Source of the DNA: Lentilactobacillus rapi DSM 19907 = JCM 15042
Lineage (GTDB): Bacteria; Bacillota; Bacilli; Lactobacillales; Lactobacillaceae
Assembly: GCF_001436255.1 (NCBI RefSeq)
Contig: NZ_AZEI01000075.1
Span: forward strand, 1-35,110
Reading direction: 5' to 3'
DNA: 35,110 bases
Position numbers and translations under genes: made by a program. Below are positions 1-7,916 of this stretch, one piece after another. The notes below the pieces were generated by a model. It saw only the letters and a list, made by a program, of their open reading frames with translations. It searched no databases and was not told the origin of the DNA. Position 1 is the stretch's first letter. Each line of letters opens with the position of its first letter.

Positions 1-225
1 GAAAACCAACAGTTCTAACCTGCCGTTTTCCTACATTTTACGGGTGCCTTTTACAAAACAGAGGCATATCCAAAAAATAAGCCTAAACTTAGACTAGAAA
101 GAAACAAACCTTTTATAACTTTTCCCCTCAGCATAATTCAGAACTTCCTTTCTTAATAAGTTTATACAGTTATATTAATGTATGCAATCGTATGCAATCG
201 TGATTTTATCGTACCCATAACGAGC
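1..225. other. Intergenic window edge, no gene seen
   Basis: No coding region is supported here. A perfect tandem duplication of TATGCAATCG lies at 181-200, just after the stop of the first minus-strand gene. The string GTGATTTTATCGT (200-212) recurs at 1013-1025 just after the next minus-strand gene, so the two 3' regions share sequence. Confidence 0.5.
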
Positions 226-963
226 TTACATGTCACTTCTTACATTGGCGGTAGAATTTACCAAAACAATTTTTTTGTTCCAGTTATAAGCGAAAGCGCC
301 AGCATTGGATTCTAGATTTCCAAACTGATCAATAAAATGCTGAGCTAACCATTCGGGCATTTCATTATAATATTTATAATTAGCCGGCTTTTTAGTTAAA
401 TACCTTTTACTAGGATCATTACTGATATAATAAACAACCCAATTCTTTCCATGTTCAGGATTAGTGAACGTATCCTTATAAGAATGATTCCCAGGCATAA
501 ATTCGAGATTGTATGATTGGTAAGTTGCCTGCCCCATCATTTTATGCCCATTCGACATGGTAGAAACATATTGATAAACTCCATCAGAAGTTCGGTATAC
601 TTTCTGGCCCTTACCAGGGATAATGTAACCTCTAGAATTATGTAATGTACCAGAAGACGATTTACCCGGTGTTCTCAACCACGAGTTTAATTTGATGGCA
701 TTTTTTTCTACCGTTTTTTCACTATATTTTTGGTAATTCATAAACTTTGCCCATGACAATTGATGTGGACTAGTTGGATAAGGAACGCCAGCGGGTAATT
801 TAGTAGTCCCTTTAATTCCAACGACCCCGGTCTTATATCGCTTCAATCCATGCGATTTCTTAACTTTCTTTGCCGAAACGTTGATCGGCTCAGTTAGCGT
901 CGTAAACGTTGCTCCCCCAAAGAGCGTCAATGCCATTGCAGCTGTAATGATTGATTTTTTCAA
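226..963 (-). CDS. Secreted protein of unknown function
   Basis: A 245-residue protein. The start is TTG at 963, chosen because GGAGGGG lies about six bases upstream. Residues 1-31 form a signal peptide: MKK, a hydrophobic core, then a cleavage region around VSAKK. The mature part is basic and rich in Tyr, Asn and Lys (for example near KRYKTGVVGIKG), with no transmembrane segment and no anchor motif that I can see, so it is probably released or held to the wall by charge. I recognise no catalytic motif. It is the last of four consecutive small secreted-protein genes on the minus strand, and the similar signal peptides suggest related cell-surface roles. Function unknown. Confidence 0.75.
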   Translation of the reverse strand: MKKSIITAAMALTLFGGATFTTLTEPINVSAKKVKKSHGLKRYKTGVVGIKGTTKLPAGVPYPTSPHQLSWAKFMNYQKYSEKTVEKNAIKLNSWLRTPGKSSSGTLHNSRGYIIPGKGQKVYRTSDGVYQYVSTMSNGHKMMGQATYQSYNLEFMPGNHSYKDTFTNPEHGKNWVVYYISNDPSKRYLTKKPANYKYYNEMPEWLAQHFIDQFGNLESNAGAFAYNWNKKIVLVNSTANVRSDM

Positions 964-1049
964 TAGATTCCCCTCCGAATCCTAGATTGGTCACCGAGTG
1001 CACGATGAAACTGTGATTTTATCGTGAGTTACCACATTTCAAATTTAAT

Positions 1050-1502
1050 TTATGATAAATGAGCTAGTGTGTTCTTGTGCCAAACCCACCCAGTAATCTG
1101 GGAGTTGGTAACGTGATAGTAAACAGCTTTTTTACCGTTTGTTTTACGAACAACTTCTTTACGATTAATGGTGAACTTAGGGCCAATGTACTTTACAACA
1201 CGAGCTTTTGCATAAGAAAGACGCTGACTAGAATAGATATTTCCACCATAAGCCAAATAAGCAGTTCGTGGCGTAACCTTTGTATTGGATAAAACTTTAG
1301 CGGCCTTATGTTGACCTAATTTGCTAGGTCGGTGATTGTCAAAGCCTTGTTCATGAGCTTCCTTTTCAGATTTCTTTGCAGCGGCTTCACCTTGTTTAAC
1401 CCAGCCAGGTTCAGACGCACTTACAGATGCTCCAGGTAAAGCAAAACCAGCAATTGACAATGCAACGATAGCACTAGTGATAACTTTTTTATTTAATTTC
1501 AC
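1050..1502 (-). CDS. Secreted basic protein with SLAP-like tail
   Basis: A 150-residue protein started at GTG 1502, because AGAGAGG lies eight bases upstream and this start gives a clean signal peptide (residues 1-29: KLNKK, hydrophobic core, ASVSA). A longer reading from 1538 would put extra charged residues in front of the signal. The mature N-terminal part is Lys/Glu/His rich. The C-terminal ~80 residues contain YAKARVVKYIG and YYHVTNSQITGWVWHKNTL, which resembles the short beta-strand units of SLAP/GW-like wall-binding domains in lactobacilli; this is an inference from pattern only. It is probably non-covalently bound to the cell wall. No enzyme motif is visible. Confidence 0.72.
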   Translation of the reverse strand: MKLNKKVITSAIVALSIAGFALPGASVSASEPGWVKQGEAAAKKSEKEAHEQGFDNHRPSKLGQHKAAKVLSNTKVTPRTAYLAYGGNIYSSQRLSYAKARVVKYIGPKFTINRKEVVRKTNGKKAVYYHVTNSQITGWVWHKNTLAHLS

Positions 1503-1553
1503 AATGTTAACCTCTCTAATTGCTTTTATAAAATTCAAATTTTAAATAAGACT

Positions 1554-1991
1554 CTAATGAATTCGGTACATCTTTTCCAATTTATTAAAAGAGTAACCAC
1601 CTTTAAATGTCTGATTACCACTATTCGCATAAACAAGATGGGAGTTGACACGCACAACTTTGATTGCACCAGACCCACCCTTAATTATGTAGGTTTTACC
1701 TGAATGTTTGTATTGCGCATGCTTCAGACGATAATTATATTGAGCACCGTAAAATTTTACCTGGGTCCGATACGTCTTAAATCCCTCATATCTTCTTAGA
1801 TTGGGATTTTTAGCCCAACCAATCCCAGGCCACTTAATGTATTTTGGCCCTAACTTAGTACGATAAAATGTATTTCTAAGGAATCCGGGTGTTCCTTTGT
1901 GCCACGTTGCTGCATTAGCAGATGTACTTACAGTACCAAATCCTAATCCAGCAGTCAGTAAAGCTGTTACGATCATTGTTTTAGCTTTCAT
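1554..1991 (-). CDS. Small secreted basic protein (TPxxLRxTxY type)
   Basis: A 145-residue protein. Start ATG 1991 follows GAGGGG at a good distance; the upstream extension from 2006 is not needed. The signal peptide (residues 1-27, ending SANA) is nearly the same as that of the neighbour at 2025-2504 (both end in ANA after ALLTAGLG). The mature chain begins near GTPGFLRNTFY, matching STPSSLRGTWY in the neighbour, so the two look like diverged tandem paralogues. Very basic and aromatic, no Cys, no membrane segment. Such small exported proteins are common in lactobacilli but have no established function. Confidence 0.75.
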   Translation of the reverse strand: MKAKTMIVTALLTAGLGFGTVSTSANAATWHKGTPGFLRNTFYRTKLGPKYIKWPGIGWAKNPNLRRYEGFKTYRTQVKFYGAQYNYRLKHAQYKHSGKTYIIKGGSGAIKVVRVNSHLVYANSGNQTFKGGYSFNKLEKMYRIH

Positions 1992-2024
1992 ATGATTACC
2001 CCTCAATTCTGAACGTTGCGTGCA

Positions 2025-2504
2025 CTATTTGAAAGAACCAGTGATTGTATACTGATGTGCTGGTTTAAACTTCGTGTAAATTGAAAATGGACCTTGTTGT
2101 GGCGTCTGCAACATTACGTGCCTATATTTTCCGTTAATCCGTAAATGTGTTGATACGTATCCTGTTGAAGATATTTTAGAAAACATATATGTATTTAATT
2201 GCTTTCTGGCATACCCCTTAAACTTGTACGAGTATTTGTGGTACTGAACCGTAAACATCTTTCCGTGAATATCGGTAGTTCCAATTGTGCACTTGTCTAA
2301 GAAGGAATGCTTGGTAATCGTTATTCTCTCCAGATCAGGCTTCGTACCTTTCGATATTCTACTAATATGATACCAAGTTCCTCTAAGTGAAGAGGGTGTG
2401 CTACTTCGGGTTTTTAAGAAAGCCGCATTAGCAGTTGTGCTAGTAGCTCCCAAACCAAGTCCAGCGGTCAATAAAGCAGTTGCAATGATTGTTTTTGTGT
2501 TCAT
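2025..2504 (-). CDS. Small secreted basic protein, paralogue of neighbour
   Basis: A 159-residue protein with ATG start at 2504 and a GGAGGGG ribosome binding site just upstream. Signal peptide residues 1-27 (KTIIATALLTAGLGLG, TTANAAF). The motif STPSSLRGTWYHI at the mature N-terminus is shared with the downstream gene. The rest is rich in Lys, Thr and Tyr, and the YKFKGY and YRHVML stretches suggest short beta strands. It lies 33 bp before the paralogue in the same direction, so co-transcription is likely. Function unknown; exported. Confidence 0.75.
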   Translation of the reverse strand: MNTKTIIATALLTAGLGLGATSTTANAAFLKTRSSTPSSLRGTWYHISRISKGTKPDLERITITKHSFLDKCTIGTTDIHGKMFTVQYHKYSYKFKGYARKQLNTYMFSKISSTGYVSTHLRINGKYRHVMLQTPQQGPFSIYTKFKPAHQYTITGSFK

Positions 2505-2601
2505 GTATGTATTACCCCTCCAACAATATAATTAACAATCTAATTATACTGCTATCAGGGTTTGATAAAATGAATATTTTAAAGAAAGTTGATTTAAATA
2601 C

Positions 2602-2642
2602 ATGAAGAGCCCTCGTCAAATGGCGAGAGCTTCTTTTTGATC
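2602..2642. terminator. Hairpin terminator between surface genes
   Basis: An inverted repeat (GAAG..CCTCG / CGAG..GCTTC) is followed by TTTTT on the plus strand. It sits ten bases beyond the stop of the large minus-strand gene at 2652. The T-run is on the plus side, so efficiency on the minus strand is uncertain. Confidence 0.5.
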
Positions 2643-2651
2643 CTATTCAGT

Positions 2652-5066
2652 TCAGTAACTACCTTGAATAATTAGTTTCTTATTCGCAGTGACATACTTG
2701 CCATTCGTTAGCTGGTACCGAGTGGTTAAATTATGCTTAACAAGTTTCTTGACTCGCAAGTGAGTGCCCTTCTTAAAGTGCTTAGTTTGACCAATTAAAC
2801 TTCTAGTCTTATACGAATAAACACCTTTAGGATTAATTACCGTGATCCGCTTGTGCTTGGGCATTGTCTTGTAATAGACGTTCACCACATACTTGCGGTT
2901 GGCAGTAATATAGCCCTTCTTGCCGTCAGTCTTGGAATGGTGGTTTACATCACGGACTTTGTAACGCAAGGCACCACCTTTTGACCGAGCATAACCCGTG
3001 ACAACAAACATCGGTCGGTTGATTCGTTTCTGTTTAGGATAAGTGGCGATCCGTTGGGATTTTTTGAAATTGCCGTGTTTGTAAAGATAAATCTTCTTGG
3101 TAGCGTAGACAGCCGATCCTTTAACAGCCGCATAGTTTGGTAATGTTGGCGTGGCTGGTTTCTCAGTAGTCGTAGTGTGATTGTCATTGTTTGAGCCACC
3201 ACCATTATTGTTTGGGACTGGTGTCGGCCCGGGTTGCGGATTTGGAGTTGCGCCTGTCACGTTGATAATTAGTTTTCCTTGTAAGGCTGCATTCCCACTA
3301 GTTGGCTTTTGGGTTGTAACTTCAACCGTATATTTACCCTTCTCGGAGCTAATCTTACCAATATTATCAACAGCGAATTCCTTATCATCAGGATCTTTGA
3401 TGGTGAAATTATAACCAAGTGGCGTGTGACCATCGGAATTGACCGCCGAAATCTTCTGTTTCAAGTCATTCTCTGAAAACGCCTGATTCAAATACAGATT
3501 AATATCCGTAGTGTCCAACTTAGCTTGGTCAAGAAGAATGGTTAAGTCCAATGTCTTACTTGTACCATCTTTGCCACCATTGTTGTAAGTCAATTGATAA
3601 GTTCCCGGCTTCAAAGCCGCCATGGTATCTTTCGTAACTGGATTGCCATCGCTATCGGTGATTGTGACATTACTTTTATCATTAGCACCATTTTTGGTAG
3701 CTGAATTAATGACACTGGTTGGAACCCAATTTTTGGCTTGATTTCCTTGATACAGTGAAACTGGATTTTCATTCAGATCAAGGGTGTACTTATCCTTTAT
3801 TGGAGTTGATTTTTGTTGCCATACATAGGTTTCTGGTTGTGGTTCTCCTTGAATTGGACGATCTCTAATAAAATCGCCTGTTGAAGCGTAAAGATGCCCT
3901 TGTGGATTATCTACCGTCCCATTGCCAACTGCTTGCCAGCCAGGACCAGTCGCTATTATTGGTATGTTGCCGTCAAAGCTTTTGTAGCCCACTTGATGCC
4001 CTGGTAATGTTTCCAAGGCAGAATTATCAAATTTGTTGCCTAGCTTAAGTTGGCAGAGTAGAGAATCGCCAGCAAACATGCCAGACAGACCAAACGCTGA
4101 TGTCGCATCCACTTTAGACATATCAAAATTGGAAACGTCCAATTTTGTTAAGGCTTTGTCAGACGCAAACATATACCTCATATCTGTCACTTTAGACGTA
4201 TCAAAATTGGGAATATCCAATTTTGTTAAGGCTTTGTCATTCTCAAACATATCCCACATACGTGTTGCTTGGGATGTATCAAAATTGGAAACGTCCAATT
4301 CCGTTAAGGCTTCCTCACCGGAAAACATATACTCCATATCTCTCACTTGAGACGTATTAAAATTGGAAATATCCAATTTTGTTAAGGCATTATCGTTAAG
4401 AAACATCTGGTTCATATTCCTCACTTTAGACGTATCAAAATTGGAAATATCCAATTTTGTTAAGGCATTGTCATTGCAAAACATAGAATCCATACTCGTC
4501 ACTTGAGACGTGTCAAACTTGGAAACATCCAAATTTGCTAAGGCTTCGTCATTCTCAAACATACCCCACATATTTGTCACTTGAGACGTGTCAAACTTGG
4601 AAACATCCAAATTTGTTAAAGCGAGGTCGTTAACAAACATCTGGTCCATATCTGTCACTCGGGACGTATTCATGTCATCCAATCCTATTATATCAACAGC
4701 ATGTTCCAAGCCTGCAAATAAACCCGACGAATCACTAGGAAGTGTTATAGGGCCTTGTATTTTTATATGAGTAATTGTTTTTTCTAAATCATCTTTGATA
4801 AACGGATTATCACCGCCAGTTCCAGTTGTAATATTATATTTTCCACCCGTTTCGCCGATAGTTAAAGTATCTCCAACTACCTTCCACGGGCATCCGTCCC
4901 AATCACCACTTGAAGTTGCTGTACTACCAGTTTGGTAGGACTTAATTATTGGTGTTTGACTGCCTATATCTGCCTGCGCTTTTGCTGAATATGTAAATGT
5001 TGATGCAGCACTGAAAGAAAGCGCAGCCATTGCTACATACAACCAATATCGATTATTCTTTATCAT
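2652..5066 (-). CDS. BspA/DUF285-repeat surface protein with SLAP-type C-terminus
   Basis: An 804-residue secreted protein. Residues 1-33 are a signal peptide. Residues ~130-340 hold about nine 24-25-residue repeats of the type FDTSQVTNMxxMF-N-ALTxLDVSN, the DUF285/BspA leucine-rich-like repeat of bacterial surface proteins. Residues ~430-610 look like two beta-rich Ig-like domains (one with KPGTYQLTYN). A Pro/Asn/Thr linker (~610-645) leads to a basic C-terminal region of about 155 residues with INRPMFVVT, VRDVNHHSK, GYITAN and HNLTTRY, the SLAP/DUF5776-type repeat that binds the wall non-covalently. There is no LPxTG. It is probably an adhesin-like surface protein. The C-terminus closely matches the gene at 16629-19113 and the remnant at 6616-6770. 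Start ATG 5066 follows a GGGGG-type ribosome binding site. Confidence 0.85.
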   Translation of the reverse strand: MIKNNRYWLYVAMAALSFSAASTFTYSAKAQADIGSQTPIIKSYQTGSTATSSGDWDGCPWKVVGDTLTIGETGGKYNITTGTGGDNPFIKDDLEKTITHIKIQGPITLPSDSSGLFAGLEHAVDIIGLDDMNTSRVTDMDQMFVNDLALTNLDVSKFDTSQVTNMWGMFENDEALANLDVSKFDTSQVTSMDSMFCNDNALTKLDISNFDTSKVRNMNQMFLNDNALTKLDISNFNTSQVRDMEYMFSGEEALTELDVSNFDTSQATRMWDMFENDKALTKLDIPNFDTSKVTDMRYMFASDKALTKLDVSNFDMSKVDATSAFGLSGMFAGDSLLCQLKLGNKFDNSALETLPGHQVGYKSFDGNIPIIATGPGWQAVGNGTVDNPQGHLYASTGDFIRDRPIQGEPQPETYVWQQKSTPIKDKYTLDLNENPVSLYQGNQAKNWVPTSVINSATKNGANDKSNVTITDSDGNPVTKDTMAALKPGTYQLTYNNGGKDGTSKTLDLTILLDQAKLDTTDINLYLNQAFSENDLKQKISAVNSDGHTPLGYNFTIKDPDDKEFAVDNIGKISSEKGKYTVEVTTQKPTSGNAALQGKLIINVTGATPNPQPGPTPVPNNNGGGSNNDNHTTTTEKPATPTLPNYAAVKGSAVYATKKIYLYKHGNFKKSQRIATYPKQKRINRPMFVVTGYARSKGGALRYKVRDVNHHSKTDGKKGYITANRKYVVNVYYKTMPKHKRITVINPKGVYSYKTRSLIGQTKHFKKGTHLRVKKLVKHNLTTRYQLTNGKYVTANKKLIIQGSY
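4083..4670 (-). repeat. In-gene tandem repeats of about 72-75 bp
   Basis: The DUF285 units are visible in the DNA as recurring strings such as TCAAAATTGGAA and TCCAATTTTGTTAAGGC spaced about 72-75 bp apart. Near-identity of adjacent units makes unit gain or loss by recombination plausible. Confidence 0.75.
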
Positions 5067-5329
5067 GTATTAACCCCCGTTTTCAAAACTACATACCCCT
5101 AGACCTGACTTCATGAAGGCAAGCCAATTAATTATAACTCAAAGTTAATTATATAACTTCATAACTTTTATGTTAACCAAATTATTATATATGAGTACCT
5201 ATTTTATTGATTCCATAGGGCTGAATCAAGTTTCGATCTTAAATCAATCTTCTCAACCCTAATCCCATTTTAGTTTCTGGACTCGCTAAATTCCCTTTTA
5301 AATTTCACAAAAAGCGCCAACCATTGTGG
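5067..5329. other. AT-rich intergenic region, probable promoter area
   Basis: About 260 bp without a gene. On the minus strand it carries several TATAAT-like strings (near 5130-5190) upstream of the surface-protein start, but I cannot pick one promoter. The right end holds the terminator of the hicB remnant. Confidence 0.4.
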
Positions 5330-5336
5330 TTAGCGC
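5304..5336 (-). terminator. Terminator of the hicB remnant
   Basis: On the minus strand GGCGCTAACCAC / GTGGTTGGCGC-like arms are followed by TTTTTGTG. The stop codon of the hicB reading frame (5330-5332) lies inside the stem. Confidence 0.75.
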
Positions 5337-5743
5337 CTATTTGTTATAGAGTGCAGTTTTTCTTCAAGCGCATCAGTCAGTACTTCGCTAAAATTGAGTC
5401 CTTGTTCCCTAGCAGCGTCAGCAAGCACAACTGGAATCGTCACATTTTTGTGAACCGTGCGTTTCTTCATCTGGTTCAAATTCTGCGCCATATCAACATC
5501 GACCAAACTGACAACCTTATCGAGATTCTCAGCCTGGATCTTTCTAATGTCTGATGGTTAGGGATATATCGCATAGTCTGGTAAGGCAACTGCAATCGCG
5601 TCAGCCGTTTCTTTCATTGCGTCAGTTAAATTCTTTCCCTGTGAAACTGTATCAGGTATATCGGGGAAAGTTACCGTGTAGTAACCGTTATTATTTGTGT
5701 TATCAAAAATTGTTGGGTAAATAACATAATTAAGATTTTTCAT
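5330..5743 (-). pseudogene. hicB: HicB-family antitoxin, interrupted by a stop codon
   Basis: The minus strand reads from ATG 5743 as a HicB-like antitoxin (YYTVTFPDIPDTVSQGKNL, then EALP-type helix), reaches TAA at 5558-5560 after 61 residues, and continues in the same frame for another 75 codons (starting PSDIRKIQ and containing NVTIPVVLADAAREQGLNFSE, a ribbon-helix-helix-like C-terminus) to TAA at 5330. Full length would be about 137 residues, normal for HicB. One base change at the TAA would restore it. No HicA toxin gene is found next to it, so this is an orphan. Known role of the family: neutralise and autoregulate with HicA mRNA interferase. The truncated N-terminal domain could still be made, but would lack DNA binding. 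Confidence 0.8.
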
Positions 5744-5871
5744 AGTGTTACTAGGTTAACATAACTAAAGTCTCTTCATTCGGTGTTAATATTCAACCAT
5801 GGCAACCTCTTTCGTTATAAGAGTAATGACTTGATGTTATTATGTAATTGATAAAAGAGGAGGGGATTGTT

Positions 5872-6093
5872 TTGAAAGCCCGCAAACAAGGGAACGACTT
5901 AGTTTTGAGTATTCCCAAACACTTTAAAGTCGCTGAAGGCACCGAATTTATGAGTATGCAAGGAGCTGATGGCAGCCTTATCTACACGCCTAAAGCTCCA
6001 AATATCTACCAAGATCCCAAATATGCTAAGACCAATCTAAGGTTTGTTCCGAAAGACATTGACGATGGCCCAGTCGGTCGGGAGGATGTTTAA
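5872..6093 (+). CDS. MazE/PemI-type antitoxin (AbrB-like)
   Basis: A 73-residue protein, start TTG 5872, chosen because AGGAGGGG lies about eight bases upstream; an in-frame TTG at 5848 lies in front of that site and is less likely. The N-terminal KARKQGNDLVLSIPKHFKVAEGTEF is a swapped-hairpin AbrB/MazE DNA-binding fold, and the acidic C-terminal tail (DIDDGPVGREDV) is the usual toxin-binding part. The stop overlaps the ATG of the pemK gene (TAATG at 6091-6095), so the pair was translationally coupled. The toxin gene is now broken, so this antitoxin seems to be left without its own partner; it could still repress its promoter or neutralise a related toxin. Confidence 0.85.
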   Translation: MKARKQGNDLVLSIPKHFKVAEGTEFMSMQGADGSLIYTPKAPNIYQDPKYAKTNLRFVPKDIDDGPVGREDV

Positions 6094-6470
6094 TGTCGAT
6101 TAATTCAATTGGTAATTATAACTACCAAGGCTACACTCCTCGGCAAGGTGATCTGGTTTGATTTCGATCTCAGTGTTGGTCGTGAAATCAAAAAGCGTCG
6201 CCCAGCCATTGTGGCTAGCAGTGATGCGTTCAATCTGCAGACTGGTTTTGTAACCATCTGTCCCATTACCAGTACCATCAGGGACTTGCCGTTTTTCATC
6301 AATTTACATGGCACGGCTAAATCAATGCCTCACAGTTACGGACAATTGATTTCATGTCCAAGGATCGGCGCATTGAGTTTGTCGAAAAAGACACCGACAT
6401 AGACTTCATGCAAACCGCAAAAGTCATTATGGACGGACTCGGCTTCGAGAAAACAATTAACAATCTTTAG
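6093..6470 (+). pseudogene. PemK/MazF-type mRNA interferase, two frameshifts
   Basis: Reads from ATG 6093 as NYQGYTPRQGDL, then must change frame near 6150 to continue as IWFDFDLSVGREIKKRRPAI, and again near 6345 to continue from SKDRRIEFVEKDTDIDF to TAG 6468. The pieces together give a normal ~125-residue PemK/MazF with the RRPA and PITST motifs. The first shift fits loss of one AT from GATATC; the second removes part of the beta strand after HSYGQLIS. The first and last pieces are in the same frame, so the shifts compensate at the ends but leave a stop (TGA) in the original frame at 6159-6161. Active toxin is unlikely. The family cuts mRNA at short sequences and is held by the upstream antitoxin. 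Confidence 0.82.
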
Positions 6471-6615
6471 TCATTCCAAATTTCTCCAAACTATTTATGT
6501 TACAGATATTAGTTTAGAAAATGATTATAATTTTTGTGATTAAATATTGTAGTAATTGAGTAAAATTAACGGATCAAAAAGCTCTAACCATTAAACTAAC
6601 GAGGCCCTTCATACT
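6471..6615. other. Short AT-rich spacer
   Basis: About 145 bp between the pemK remnant and the SLAP remnant. I see no gene and no strong hairpin. Confidence 0.4.
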
Positions 6616-6770
6616 TTATTTGATTACTTCAACGTATTTACCATTTCCAGTAATATAGCCGCCGGCCACGTGGTATCTCAAGGCGCCATGGAGTAATCGT
6701 AATTGTGAACTTTGAAGACTTTGACTCGGTTTCCTACGAACACGAATCGTGTACATGGTCTCAAAGATTG
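6616..6770 (-). pseudogene. Remnant of a SLAP-type surface-protein C-terminus
   Basis: On the minus strand, ALRYHVAGGYITGNGKYVEV then IK-stop (TAA at 6618-6616) matches the last residues of the surface protein at 16629 (AKRYAVAGGYVTANSKYVKV). Just upstream, in another frame, NRVKVFKVHNYDYSMAP matches the preceding part (VLKVKKWEYSHPYSA), so a frameshift lies near 6683. No start or signal peptide remains. The upstream end merges into the promoter of the RelB/MazF-like pair, so a larger surface-protein gene was probably truncated when that pair arrived, or by a deletion. Confidence 0.75.
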
Positions 6771-6771
6771 G

Positions 6772-6803
6772 GTATAATATACATACAGAATAAGTATAAT
6801 ATA
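6772..6803 (+). promoter_or_regulatory. Promoter with duplicated GTATAATATA, likely self-operator
   Basis: GTATAATATA occurs at 6772-6781 and again at 6794-6803, a 22-bp offset that puts both on about the same face of the helix. Each holds a TATAAT -10 hexamer; TGTACA lies 17 bp before the first. The repeats end about 15 bp before the start codon at 6819. Antitoxins of this type usually repress their own operon, so these are good operator candidates. Confidence 0.6.
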
Positions 6804-6818
6804 TTCGGAGGTGTTTCT

Positions 6819-7109
6819 ATGCCAACTCAATCTGACGAAAAGAAACGAATTCAGGTCATGATGGATAAACAGTTAAGTGACGACGTTAACGATATCTTAT
6901 CAGATCTGGGATTAAACCCATCTATTGTTATGAATGCCTTATATCATCGCATCGAAGCGGAAGGAAAGATTCCGTTTGACCTGTCATTAACTGATGAAGA
7001 GCGGGCCACTCATCATTTAACAAGTACAATCAAATCTCTAGACATTCCTGTCATCAAAGGCAAAAAGGCAGCTGAAAAGTTCTTGTTTGGAGACGATGAT
7101 GAAAAATAA
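6819..7109 (+). CDS. RelB/DinJ-family antitoxin
   Basis: A 96-residue protein. Start ATG 6819 follows GGAGGTG; upstream in-frame codons have no ribosome binding site. Residues ~10-55 (KRIQVMMDKQLSDDVNDIL, LGLNPSIVMNALYHRIE) form the ribbon-helix-helix domain of RelB/DinJ antitoxins, and residues ~56-96 are the acidic and Lys-rich tail that would bind the toxin. It overlaps the toxin gene by 14 bp. The family binds the operon promoter as a dimer and, with toxin, as a complex. Upstream DNA is a decayed surface gene, so the module looks acquired. Confidence 0.85.
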   Translation: MPTQSDEKKRIQVMMDKQLSDDVNDILSDLGLNPSIVMNALYHRIEAEGKIPFDLSLTDEERATHHLTSTIKSLDIPVIKGKKAAEKFLFGDDDEK

Positions 7110-7437
7110 TACAATTGCGATTGCCTTCATAACATATTCGGACCAGGTGGGAAAAGGAAAGACTCGGCCTGTCTTAATCTATAAACAAGACGATGCTCAC
7201 TATCAATTGTTCAAGATCACCACAAAATATGAAACTAAATCGGAACACATAAGAAAGTTCTACTATAAAGTTCAGGAGTGGCAGGAGGCTGGTCTCAACC
7301 GCCCATCTTGGATCGATACCAGTACACTGGTTGATTTTCACAAAGAATGGCAGATTATAAAAGTCGGGAAGCTCCAACTCGATGACATTATCGGCCTCGA
7401 CCAATTCTTAGAGTCGCATCGTACTGAATACTTGTAG
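7096..7437 (+). CDS. PemK/MazF-like toxin paired with RelB-type antitoxin
   Basis: About 113 residues. ATG codons at 7096 and 7099 both lie inside the end of the antitoxin gene; no separate ribosome binding site, so translational coupling is likely. IAFITYSDQVGKGKTRPVLIY near the N-terminus fits the SH3-like barrel of PemK/MazF-like proteins (the RPVLI strand carries the Arg that is commonly near the active site). Downstream helix-rich part (QEWQEAG.. LDDIIGLDQFL) is typical of the MazF-like toxins that pair with RelB/DinJ antitoxins in lactobacilli. The predicted role is RNA cleavage and growth arrest. Intact as far as I can see. A hairpin terminator follows. Confidence 0.75.
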   Translation: MMKNNTIAIAFITYSDQVGKGKTRPVLIYKQDDAHYQLFKITTKYETKSEHIRKFYYKVQEWQEAGLNRPSWIDTSTLVDFHKEWQIIKVGKLQLDDIIGLDQFLESHRTEYL

Positions 7438-7507
7438 CATTCAGTACAACTTGTGTGAAATTCAGTAAATTATTTATCCCCTTGAATCATTATCAACAAA
7501 AGCTACC

Positions 7508-7549
7508 TTCACTATGTTTGGCGACAAGCATAATGAAAGTAGCTTTTTA
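7508..7549 (+). terminator. Terminator after the RelB/MazF-like pair
   Basis: Arms AAAGCTACCTTCA and TGAAAGTAGCTTTTT around a short loop, followed by a T-run on the plus strand, about 70 bp after the toxin stop. Confidence 0.75.
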
Positions 7550-7597
7550 TCAAGGATAAATTTTGGCATATGACTCATAAAGTTTTCTTTACTCACT

Positions 7598-7664
7598 GTA
7601 CCCGCACAATCACTTTTCCAAAGCTATGATGGCCATCCATAAACGCCTGGGCATCAGCGGTGTG
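7598..7664 (-). pseudogene. Remnant of the 3' end of a quinone-reductase-like gene
   Basis: The 64 bp at 7601-7664 match 9337-9400 with two differences and the same strand. Read on the minus strand they encode HTADAQAFMDGHHSFGKVIV-RV, the last residues of the zinc-type oxidoreductase at 9329-10285, with a Gln codon then stop instead of Asp-stop. Similarity ends sharply at 7664. It is a duplicated gene end, not a gene. Confidence 0.9.
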
Positions 7665-7916
7665 AGCCATGGGACACTCTGATATCTTCTTTCTACACTT
7701 AATATGATATGCCTATCTGTGTTGATCATCGACACATGAGTGTATTATGCGAACAGGTTTTTCACTTTCATATATAAAATTTGCCCATAACTCCAGGCCC
7801 AAATTGTCAAGAGTTACTCATAATTCACTTGGAGTTCTGGGAAGTCAGATGCAACCGTCTACTATACGAATACCAAGAAGAATGCTTATATTGGGAATTA
7901 TCATTTTTGAATTTTT
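7665..7916. other. No gene recognised between remnant and CPBP gene
   Basis: About 250 bp. Short open frames on both strands give no family I recognise. It contains paired strings such as ACTCCAGG (7789-7796) and CTTGGAGTT (7830-7838), and may be decayed coding DNA. Confidence 0.35.

Noticed and set aside
6093-6470. Programmed frameshifting in pemK
   Set aside because: No slippery heptamer or downstream structure at either site, and the second site lacks residues; decay is simpler.
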